45,532 nt of DNA, taken from NCBI GenBank assembly GCA_027488855.1, contig JAIYAV010000359.1, forward strand, positions 1-45,532. The letters run 5' to 3'. Made by a program: the position numbers and the translations under genes. Under the pieces are notes generated by a model, which saw nothing but the letters and a program-made list of their open reading frames with translations, was not told the DNA's origin and did no database searches. This stretch comes from Saprospiraceae bacterium. Lineage in GTDB: Bacteria > Bacteroidota > Bacteroidia > Chitinophagales > Saprospiraceae. Each line of letters starts with the position of its first letter. Position 1 is the first letter of the stretch. Positions 8,487 through 18,100 of the stretch are shown here, piece by piece.

Positions 8487-10187
8487 TTACAGGTACGTTT
8501 TTTTCAAAATCCATACCTGCTGGACGTGCGATCCACCGCTTTTATGATCGAAAAGAACCGTTGTAGGGTTTGTACCGATGTTTTTGAAGAAAATGGTGCG
8601 CTGCGTTCTGGCCCCGTTTTCGTCGTCGAACTCGTCGTCATCGCCAGTATTCAATGCGCCGCAGTTGTCATCCTCGTCCAGGTCTCCACCTATGATGATG
8701 CGGGCGTCCAAGTCGGCGGCAGGGACGTCGTAGTAGCGCAGGTTGTTGGGTGGACTATAAGATGCACCTGTTTGGAGTGACTTATTGCTACATTCAACGA
8801 TGCGCAACACGGTTTCAGGTTGGTTGAACAAGGGTAGGATGCCTGCATTATTGCCCTTGAAGGCTTTGCTATTCAGCGTGCCATAAAGGTCTTCATCGCC
8901 ATTGCTATCATCAGCGCGGATGCACTTTATTTCCTTGAGTACTACCTCATAACGTGGCTGACGGGCAATACAGCGACGTGCAACGTAGCTCAGCGTAGAC
9001 TGCAGACTGGCAATAGCCGGACCACCATTTTCATACTGGACAAAGCGCAGCGAATAAGAAATCGGTTGTGGGTTTTGAACAGGTAATTTTGTCCAGTTGT
9101 CAAAGCGCTGGAAAATATTCTGGGCCGCCGCCAAACTAGCTACGGAACCACCAGGAATGTTCATGGGGGCACCCCCTAACTGAAAAGCTTGAACACTCAA
9201 ACTTTTGAAGTTATTGATGATTTCCTGGTCAAATGAATTCGAAACGCTTCCGATCAAGCCCTGGATTTTACCTTCAAGGCTGACGCTGATGTCCTGGCTT
9301 TTTGATTCAAAAGTCATGACCAAAACTCCGATTCGACCGTATTTTACAGAACTGATGTAAGTCCAGTTTGGGGAAATCTGGGTATTGGGGTTTGCAAAAA
9401 AGTCTTGTGAATTTGTGGGGGGCACCACATCAACGCTGTAAAAACGCTGCTTGATGACTTTCACCACCGTTATTTTATTGGCTTCGGTAGATACGCTTAC
9501 CGCACTGCTGAGGCCGCTACCCAACAAACTGCGGGCATGCACGTCCATCATTACTGCGATGTCCTCTGAGGAATAGACCGTTTTTATTTTGGTTTCGCCC
9601 ACTTCTACACCTTGGCTAAAATTATTGCCTGCCAGAAGTTGGTTAACCGCTTCTCTGACGCTTGCCAAATTGGGGTTGTTCACAGCTGCACTCACAGGAG
9701 CGGCGCCACCATTGGTAAGGCTGATGGAAATGGCTAACGGATTTCTTGCCGCTGCAATTTGCCGATATTCCCCCGAGGTGATGGTCATGCCATCCACGAT
9801 TCCACCGGGGTAAATGAAATCAGTGGGGGCAAAGTTGGACAACTCAAAATTTCCTGATTCCGCAGTGATGTTCATGTTGGTGCAGCTGTAGGCAGGATCT
9901 CCTCCATTTACCGGAGACAATCCTTTTCTCAATTCATAAGGCTTGCTGATCGGGGATTTGTACAGACTAACGGTTTGGGTGCCGCCGTTGGGGAGATTGT
10001 GCCGAAAAGTGGAAAGTGCTGGGGTTGTTGGGGTTTTGATGGGGGTATTGACTCTAGGCATTGGCCCCAATTGGATTTCAGTTCCCGCTGCATTTTTGAT
10101 TTTGGGGGAGTTTTGAGCAGTCAAGCTTAGTGTGCAGCAAAAAACAGCGATGATGCAGAATAGGGTGTTGGTAATGTTCGTTTTCAT
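8487..10187 (-). CDS. Secreted cholesterol-dependent-cytolysin-like (CDC/CDCL) pore-forming protein
   Basis: A 566-residue protein with a signal peptide (MKTNITNTLFCIIAVFCC..., ending TAQ). Residues about 120-405 follow the thiol-activated cytolysin core in order: FIYPGGIVDG, a NPLAISISL strand, IKQRFYSVDVVPPTNSQDFF (compare the KQIYYNV...P..FF block of classic CDCs), and TYISSVKYGRIGVLVMTFES (the YVSSVxYGR block). Then come a membrane-insertion-like stretch and QPISYSLRFVQYENGGPAIA (the PISYTTxFLxDNxxA block). The tryptophan-rich undecapeptide and the cholesterol-binding end of domain 4 are absent. Instead there are ~160 residues of a different Asp-rich domain (GDLDEDDNCG, GDDDEFDDENGA). CDC-like proteins without the undecapeptide are known in Bacteroidota. 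Target and toxicity are unknown, and no T9SS tail is present. Confidence 0.8.
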   Translation of the reverse strand: MKTNITNTLFCIIAVFCCTLSLTAQNSPKIKNAAGTEIQLGPMPRVNTPIKTPTTPALSTFRHNLPNGGTQTVSLYKSPISKPYELRKGLSPVNGGDPAYSCTNMNITAESGNFELSNFAPTDFIYPGGIVDGMTITSGEYRQIAAARNPLAISISLTNGGAAPVSAAVNNPNLASVREAVNQLLAGNNFSQGVEVGETKIKTVYSSEDIAVMMDVHARSLLGSGLSSAVSVSTEANKITVVKVIKQRFYSVDVVPPTNSQDFFANPNTQISPNWTYISSVKYGRIGVLVMTFESKSQDISVSLEGKIQGLIGSVSNSFDQEIINNFKSLSVQAFQLGGAPMNIPGGSVASLAAAQNIFQRFDNWTKLPVQNPQPISYSLRFVQYENGGPAIASLQSTLSYVARRCIARQPRYEVVLKEIKCIRADDSNGDEDLYGTLNSKAFKGNNAGILPLFNQPETVLRIVECSNKSLQTGASYSPPNNLRYYDVPAADLDARIIIGGDLDEDDNCGALNTGDDDEFDDENGARTQRTIFFKNIGTNPTTVLFDHKSGGSHVQQVWILKKTYL

Positions 10188-10432
10188 GATGGATTTTTAC
10201 AGCAAAAATGAGGGCTTACTTCTTGTTGTAGCAGTTTCAGCATGGCCTGCTTTGAGATGTAAACAAGTGGCTTGTTCATGTAAATGTGTAGCGAGGTTTG
10301 CATTACGTTCCATGTTTTTTGATTTATAGTAAAAAGAAGCACACGTTTTAGTTATAGTTTTTGGCTATAAAGGCATCGGTATTATAAATTTCATTTTAAG
10401 GAAATTCGCCCTTATTTTGTGGAAGATTATAA

Positions 10433-12658
<2,226 letters not shown>

Positions 12659-12694
12659 TGAATGGCCGCAAGGCTGAATATAGTGTTTAATTGG

Positions 12695-12731
12695 GAGCGG
12701 TGGTCTGGTAACGGGTCACCGCTCTTTGTTT
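12695..12731 (+). terminator. Rho-independent terminator of katG
   Basis: An 8-bp stem (GAGCGGTG at 12695-12702, CACCGCTC at 12717-12724) is followed by TTTGTTTT. It lies 36 bases past the katG stop and just before the convergent DUF4345 gene. Confidence 0.75.
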
Positions 12732-12733
12732 TA

Positions 12734-13135
12734 CTATTTTATTTTTGACTCGATCTTCAAGTTGTTTATTCCCCATAGCATCAGTACCATTTCTGCAACA
12801 GTACCCACTAAAAATGCAACCGAGGGAAGCCCATCAATGGTTATACTTACCATTCGACCGAATGCCAAGCCGCCCATAAAAATTACGCTGCTTAAGGTTG
12901 CATTCCGCCAATGTTCAAATTTAAAAATGCCAATGATCCAGTATGTTGCAAAGCCTACATAAAGGCCCATTGTTGACCTGAAAACATGATTCAAATCGAC
13001 ACTTTCAACCTTAAAGGTGAACAACAAGGGTAAAACCTTGCCCGGGCAAATGCCATAGGCCAGTCCAACGAATCCAATGGTGATGGAAGTTATCCCCAGA
13101 TGTAGATTCCTGTGTGTTATGATTTGGTTTGGCAT
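12734..13135 (-). CDS. DUF4345-like small integral membrane protein
   Basis: A 133-residue protein with about four membrane segments: ITSITIGFVGLAYGICPGKV, RSTMGLYVGFATYWIIGIF, NATLSSVIFMGGLAFGRMVS and SVAFLVGTVAEMVLMLWGI. Key phrases HVFRSTMGLYVGFA, GGLAFGRMVSITIDGLPS and the final AEMVLMLWG match DUF4345. The family has no known biochemical role. The gene is isolated, convergent with katG. Its 5' side faces the degraded helicase fragment at 13191-13285. Confidence 0.75.
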   Translation of the reverse strand: MPNQIITHRNLHLGITSITIGFVGLAYGICPGKVLPLLFTFKVESVDLNHVFRSTMGLYVGFATYWIIGIFKFEHWRNATLSSVIFMGGLAFGRMVSITIDGLPSVAFLVGTVAEMVLMLWGINNLKIESKIK

Positions 13136-13190
13136 TTAAATGCTATGTCTTTCTCAATAGCTGCAGTACTTTGAGAAATAAATTACTTAA

Positions 13191-13285
13191 CTATACCCCA
13201 AAATACACCCATCAATTCCCGATACACCTCATTCCCGCTCAACAAGTCTCCATTTCCCAAAATGATCAACTGCTCTCGTGCCCAG
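13191..13285 (-). pseudogene. Relic of the 3' end of the nuclease-helicase gene (copy 1)
   Basis: The minus strand encodes AREQLIILGNGDLLSGNEVY followed by RELMGV. This is almost identical to the last 29 residues of the intact helicase encoded at 15145-18540. DNA identity runs from CTATACCCC to the end of CTCTCGTGCCC. A two-base deletion in the run of Cs near the end changes the last residues and loses the original stop. No upstream helicase sequence remains. The fragment ends 8 bases short of the small lipoprotein gene's stop codon. Confidence 0.8.
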
Positions 13286-13292
13286 TTATGAT

Positions 13293-13775
13293 TCAGTTTA
13301 CCTTTTTAAGCTCATAGATCCTTTTCTCTTTCCACAATTCTCTATCTATATTATTGTGTCGCTCAAACCCATTATGAGTACTTGTGAGCCTCAAGCCGGA
13401 CTTGCTGATTTCATATTGCCATCCTCCTTGTAAATAAGAACCACAGTCAATGAGATGAGGGCAAGGTAAGGATAAGTCTACAAAAAAGACGGAATCACCT
13501 TTGATCGAAAATGTTCCTTTGTTCAATCTATTGGAAATCACAAATTCAGACTCAAAATTTTTAAGTGTTAATGTTAGGTTCTCCTCTTTATATTGGTTAG
13601 AAGAATACAAGGTATCAGGATTGGTATTGAAATTTTTAATGGTTGTTTTTTCCCATTCACCAGCTAAGGCTCCAATGTATTTGCCTTCAAGTTCAGTAAT
13701 GGGCTGCTCAGATTTAGTGCATTGGGTAAAAAGCAGCAGGGCACAAAGTAGCAAAAGTGCATTTTTGTTTTTCAT
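13293..13775 (-). CDS. Small lipoprotein, possibly lipocalin-like
   Basis: A 160-residue predicted lipoprotein: MKNKNALLLLCALLLFTQC gives a signal peptide with lipobox LFTQC. The rest is beta-rich with alternating hydrophobic residues (LEGKYIGALAGEWEKTT, LTLTLKNFESEFVISN, GTFSIKGDSVFFVDLSLPC) and ends in YELKKV. This is reminiscent of small lipocalin-type lipoproteins, but no specific family was recognised. It lies between the two helicase relics, so it may have arrived by the same rearrangement. The AT-rich composition differs from the helicase nearby. Confidence 0.6.
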   Translation of the reverse strand: MKNKNALLLLCALLLFTQCTKSEQPITELEGKYIGALAGEWEKTTIKNFNTNPDTLYSSNQYKEENLTLTLKNFESEFVISNRLNKGTFSIKGDSVFFVDLSLPCPHLIDCGSYLQGGWQYEISKSGLRLTSTHNGFERHNNIDRELWKEKRIYELKKVN

Positions 13776-14091
13776 AGTACCAAAGTTTGGCGCTTAAGGA
13801 ATGATCTCTATAAGCGATTTAGACGTGCTTTAGAAGGCAATCGTTGGCGCTACGAACAAATTTCCCCAATTTCATTTGTACCAAGATTAGAACCCAAACT
13901 CCACCAATAACCTACACCCCAAAACACACCCCCATCAATTCCCGATGCACTTGCAAGGCACTTTTGACGGGTTTTGACTAAGGCGAAATGAAGGGATTGG
14001 AGAGGTAGGTAGGTTGTTCAAGAAATGTGGCCTAGTCTTTCTTGATTCAATGACAAAATAAACATAAGTTTGTAAGAAGATTTCAAAACCT
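13776..14091. other. 316-base intergenic stretch holding only a helicase 3'-end relic
   Basis: Apart from the short relic at 13909-13950 no gene, strong hairpin or promoter box was seen. The stretch separates the lipoprotein (minus) from the first DUF433 gene (plus), so promoters for both should lie here. Confidence 0.5.
13909..13950 (-). pseudogene. Short relic of the helicase 3' end (copy 2)
   Basis: About 40 bases match the extreme 3' end of the helicase gene and the bases just past it (37 of 40 from CCTACACCCC). The minus strand still reads RELMGVCFGV followed by the original TAG. Nothing upstream of these codons is recognisable. Confidence 0.65.
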
Positions 14092-14304
14092 ATGCAAAAC
14101 GTACATTTCACTGGATATAAACGTATCGTAGCTGATCCTGATTATTGTGATGGACAACCTCGTTTAGAAGGCACTCGCATCACTGTCGCGGCTATTTTAT
14201 CCTATTTGGCGGGAGGAATGAATTTGGAGGAGATTGTCGCCGCTTATCCGAAGTTGTCTAATACAGATGTTTATGAAGCGATTGCATTTGCTGCGGCGCA
14301 TTAA
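14092..14304 (+). CDS. DUF433 antitoxin-like protein (copy 1)
   Basis: A 70-residue protein with the DUF433 signature: RIVADPDYCDGQPRLEGTRI, then a winged/homeodomain-like HTH (TVAAILSYLAGGMNLEEIVA, AYPKLSNTDVYEAIAFAA). DUF433 proteins normally act as antitoxin-like DNA-binding partners of PIN-like DUF5615 proteins encoded right after them. Here no full partner follows. Only a 29-codon frame overlapping the 3' end remains, so this copy appears orphaned. It is a paralogue of the gene at 14596. Confidence 0.85.
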   Translation: MQNVHFTGYKRIVADPDYCDGQPRLEGTRITVAAILSYLAGGMNLEEIVAAYPKLSNTDVYEAIAFAAAH

Positions 14305-14362
14305 TTTGATTATCATAGATGAAGGGGGAATCCGTATCCGAAAACTACCCTTGTACAAGTAA
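14273..14362 (+). pseudogene. Tiny frame that may be the remnant of a DUF433-partner toxin
   Basis: An ATG at 14273, overlapping the DUF433 3' end in the +1 frame as partner genes usually do, opens 29 codons ending in LIIIDEGGIRIRKLPLYK and TAA. The tail resembles the C-terminal tail of small toxin-like proteins while the body is missing. This suggests an internal deletion. The family assignment is an inference from position and style only. Confidence 0.3.
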
Positions 14363-14369
14363 AATATTC

Positions 14370-14583
14370 ACCATACTACTGGACATTTTTGTATTTCAGA
14401 ATCGAAGGACATGAATTGCCACGTGCTTTAGCTCGTGGAAGGAGATTGTCTTTTTGATGGACTTTAGTCCTAGCATCAATTTTTTAGGGAGGGCTAAAGC
14501 CCATTTTTAAGAAATCCTGTTAACCACGCGCTAAAGCACGTGGCAATTGATGTCCTCCGAGTAAAATGTCCAGTAGTGTGAAC
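14370..14583. repeat. Nested long palindrome of about 214 bp (element 1)
   Basis: The outer arms (about 14370-14389 and 14564-14583) pair through CTACTGGACATTTT. The inner arms pair 30 of 32 bases (14407-14438 with 14524-14555, core TTGCCACGTGCTTTAGC). A third inner stem pairs GACTTTAGTCC-like and GGGCTAAAGCCC-like segments. No ORF of note lies inside. It separates the two DUF433 genes. Confidence 0.75.
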
Positions 14584-14595
14584 ATTCACAGTATT

Positions 14596-14835
14596 ATGGA
14601 GCATCTTCTTGAACGCATTTCGGTACACCCAAATATTTGCTTTGGCAAACCCCGCATCAAAGGAACGCGCATTTGGGTGGCGCTGATTTTGGATTTTTTG
14701 GCAGCAGGGAATACTTTTGAGGAGATTTTGGAGGCGTATCCTTATCTTAGCCAGAAAGATATTTTGGCGTGTATAGGGTATGGAGCAGCGATGTCGCGAG
14801 AGCATTTTGTAAATTTCAACATAGCTACAGCTTAA
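14596..14835 (+). CDS. DUF433 antitoxin-like protein (copy 2)
   Basis: An 80-residue DUF433 protein: RISVHPNICFGKPRIKGTRI, then WVALILDFLAAGNTFEEILE, AYPYLSQKDILACIGYGAAM. The frame also has an ATG at 14566, but that codon lies inside the right arm of the palindrome and would add residues (SSSVNIHSI) that are not part of the family. ATG 14596 is therefore preferred. As with copy 1 there is no DUF5615 PIN-like gene after it; the palindrome of element 2 follows instead. Two toxin-less paralogues flanked by palindromes suggest decay of tandem modules. Confidence 0.8.
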   Translation: MEHLLERISVHPNICFGKPRIKGTRIWVALILDFLAAGNTFEEILEAYPYLSQKDILACIGYGAAMSREHFVNFNIATA

Positions 14836-15144
14836 GCCCAAGCGTTCTGCAACTTACATCTTGACAATATTAACACGATCTCTGGGATTTATCGCTTAAA
14901 TGCATCTAACATATTGTAACCCGCCGCTTTATCGGCGGGCTTAAATGTACACCCTCAATCACATCTATCATCCTTCCAGAGGCTCGCATCTACTACAATT
15001 TTATGATGCAGGCCTCTGGAAGGATGATAGATGTGACGAGTGGGCGGGCTTGAGTCCCGCCGATAAAGCGGCGGGTTACAATATGTTAGATGTGGTTGGT
15101 GCGTATCGATGCTGAATTAGCATCAATGCAGTTTATTTTTTAAC
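14836..15144. other. 309-base gene-free stretch dominated by a large palindrome
   Basis: The space between the second DUF433 gene (plus) and the convergent helicase (minus) consists mainly of the 190-bp element at 14903-15092. No coding frame is supported. Confidence 0.6.
14903..15092. repeat. Palindromic element of 190 bp with perfect 37-bp ends (element 2)
   Basis: The ends 14903-14939 and 15056-15092 are perfect inverted repeats over 37 bases (starting CATCTAACATATTGTAACCC). Inside, 14959-14990 pairs with 15005-15036 at 30 of 32 bases (core ATCTATCATCCTTCCAGAGG). The loop is about 14 bases. There is no transposase, so this is a MITE-like or structural element, possibly also working as a terminator between convergent genes. 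Confidence 0.85.
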
Positions 15145-18100
15145 CTACACCCCAAAACACACCCCCATCAGTTCCCGGTACACCTCATTCCCGCTCAACA
15201 GCTCCCCATTCCCCAAAATGATCAACTGCTCCCTTGCCCTCGTCAGTGCCACGTTCAGCTTCCGATCCACCCCTTCCTCCGACAGAGAAATCAGCGAACG
15301 AAATTGATTCACTGTGTTGGTGCTCAGTGAGATGATGATGATGTCCCTTGCGCCACCCTGGTAGCGCTCCACGGTATCGATGGTGATGCGATCCAGGTCG
15401 ATGTTTTTTTGCGAGAGTGCCTGGCGGATTTGGGCGATTTGTGCCCGGTAAGGCGTGATGATGCCCAGGCTGCGCGCCGTGAAGTTACGCCCTTGTTGTT
15501 GGTACAAAGCCTGGATTTTTTCCACCAGTTCCCCCACCAATTCCGCTTCGTAGCGGTTGGTTTTGTGCGCAGCGCCCACGTTGTCGAGGGGGGTAGAGCA
15601 AAAAATCATACGTTGTTGGCGCAGGGCCTGTTCCAGTACGGGGGCCTCCAGTTCCAAGGGATGTTCCAGTACCTTGACCTGTACCTCGTGCCCGGGCGTA
15701 TCCGGCGGCAAAATGCGCAGGCGCTCCTCGTAAAAATAGCGGCTCGGGAAGGCCATGATGTCCTGGTGCATGCGGCCTTGGTGGCTCAGTTGGGCGTATG
15801 CGTGGTGCCAGCCCTGCGTTTGAGCGCGTTTGTACAGGCGCTCGAAGAAGGAGTTGCGCAGATCGTATAGGCCAATGTCGTACAGGCGGGTATCGTACAC
15901 CTTGGACAATTCCGTATCCTGCGCCACCACGGCGGGCAATTGTTTGTGGTCGCCGATCAGCAAGAAGTGTTTGAACCTCGGCAACAAACCCACCAACATC
16001 GGCTCCAAAATTTGCGAAGCCTCATCAATCACCACCCGCTGGAAACTTTTGAGGGCAAACAATTCCGGTTTGCCGATGATGGAAGCCACTGTGGCCACCA
16101 TGATGCGGTGCCCTTCCACCAATTCTTTCAGGTCTTTGCGCGTATTGATGCGCTGCGACAGTACACTCAGCAGTCGATCCTGGTAGGCGGGTGCAGTCGA
16201 GTAGCGGGAGCCAATGCGGATGTACTGGCTGCGCATGCTGGGCGCGTAGGCTTCGATGGCCTCACAAATTTCGTCCACCGCCCGATTGGTATAGGCTAGG
16301 AGCAAAAGGTTGTCCTGGGTATGATCCGCCCAATGCCCGACGAGGTGTTTGAGCATCACACTGGTTTTGCCTGTGCCGGGAGGACCCCAAAGCAGGAAGT
16401 AGTCTTGCGAAGCCAGGATGGATTGGAAAATCTCCTGTTGCTCCTGCGTCATTTCAGTGGGAGCAGGGCTGGCCGGAAGCTCCAGGGGCGCAGCGGGCGC
16501 AGCGATGCCCAGTAGGAGTTGGCGTTTAAAAATGCTGCTGCTGCCCCACTCAAACAGGCCGCGGTATTGAGCGGTGAAACTGTTGTCGAGCAGGTCGTGC
16601 TCCAGGTTCCACCAGGCGTATTCCTTAAAAATCTGGTCGTTGAACTGGCGCGAACGCAGGCTCACCGTCACCGTTTGGGCGGTCAATTCAATGATGCTGC
16701 ACTTGAAGAGCTGGTTGCGCAAGGGCGATTGCTCCTCGTTGACAAAGGGGTACAACACGGCAATGTCGCCAGCGCGGAAGTTGGCCAGCGGATTGGTATG
16801 TTCGCTGCGGGCAAAACGAATGATCGCTTCATCGGCCCGCGCCTGGTTGTCGGTGATTTGCAGGTGGCTCAGGATTTCAAAATGTTCCTGCTTTTCGTGA
16901 AAGGGATTCAGCCAGAGGGCGGCCTGACCATTGATGCTTTCGATGCCATCCAGGCCGGTTTTGGCCAGTTTGTGCTCGCGGGCAATGAAACCCGTGAAAG
17001 CGGTGAAATAGGCCCTTTCCAATTCACTCAAAGCGCTGTAGACCCGCTGAAAATGCTCCTGATCGCGTTGGGCAAACTTGCTGGCGGATTGAAAACGGAA
17101 ATCAGCCATGAGGTTTTGCAGGCGCTGGGTATGGTCTTCGAGGTTGTCTTCCCCTTGGCCGGGCAGGCCCAGTCCTTGCAGCGTGTGCTCCAAGGCCAGG
17201 ATGTGGTTGCGCACCTGCAGCGCCTCCCACTGGTTGCTGCGGTTGACGGGGGCAAATTTGAGGCTGTCGGTTTCCAGGGCAGAGTACAAGATGTAGCTGG
17301 TCGGATCAATTTCCTTGCCGTAGGTCGCCCGAATGATCAGGTCGTAAAGCAAGGTCTGGATGTAGTGTCCCGTATTGATTTTGAACTGATTGGGTTTGAA
17401 GAGTTTGCCACTCTTGAGTTCCACAATCGCCGATTTGTTGCCATGGCGGTACAATGCATCCAAACGCCCTTGCAACCCGTGGATGTTGGAATAAAAGGTG
17501 GGTTCGAGGTAACACTGCTCGGGATGAATGCCCTGGGCGGGAAAACTCAGCACAATTTCCCGTTGTAGGTTGACAAAATGGGCTTGTGAACGGTGGTGTA
17601 GGTCGGACAGTTCCCGGTTTTCCAGTAAACAGAAAGCCAAAGGATTGAGCGCAAATACTTTTTTGAAGACCTCCCGAAAATCCTGCTGGGGATTGTGCAT
17701 CAATTCATCGAGGAAAAAGTTGGCAATGTGCCCCAGGAGCAAGGCCGAACTGGAGCTAAAGGGCAAAAACTTCTTCAACAAGTAGGTTTCCGGCACGGTG
17801 TGATCGGTGTCAAAACACTCCGCCACGCCGGTTACATCCACCAAATGATCGGGCTCCACCACAAAAGCTTGGGGGCGGTAATAGCCTTCGGTGTCTACTT
17901 CTACTTCCAGCAGATTGAGCAGGATGGGGAAGCCAAAGGTTTGGCGCAAGGCCCGGATGGTGGGGTTAAAGCCTTCGTTGCGCTCGGGCAGGTTGTATTT
18001 GACTAGGATGTTTTCGTCGGGCCTACTTTCGTCTTTGACCAGGAGGCATTGCTCCTTCGGGCGATCCTCCAGTGCCAGTACCCGCACCACTGGGCGGTAT

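Noticed and set aside
14370-15092. The two palindromes considered as a CRISPR array or retron RNA
   Set aside because: There are no regularly spaced direct repeats, no cas genes and no reverse transcriptase nearby; the structure is inverted repeats only.
16519-17568. A 349-codon plus-strand frame inside the helicase gene
   Set aside because: It is antisense to the helicase's nuclease/middle region and shows no recognisable motif; it is a shadow of the GC-rich coding strand.
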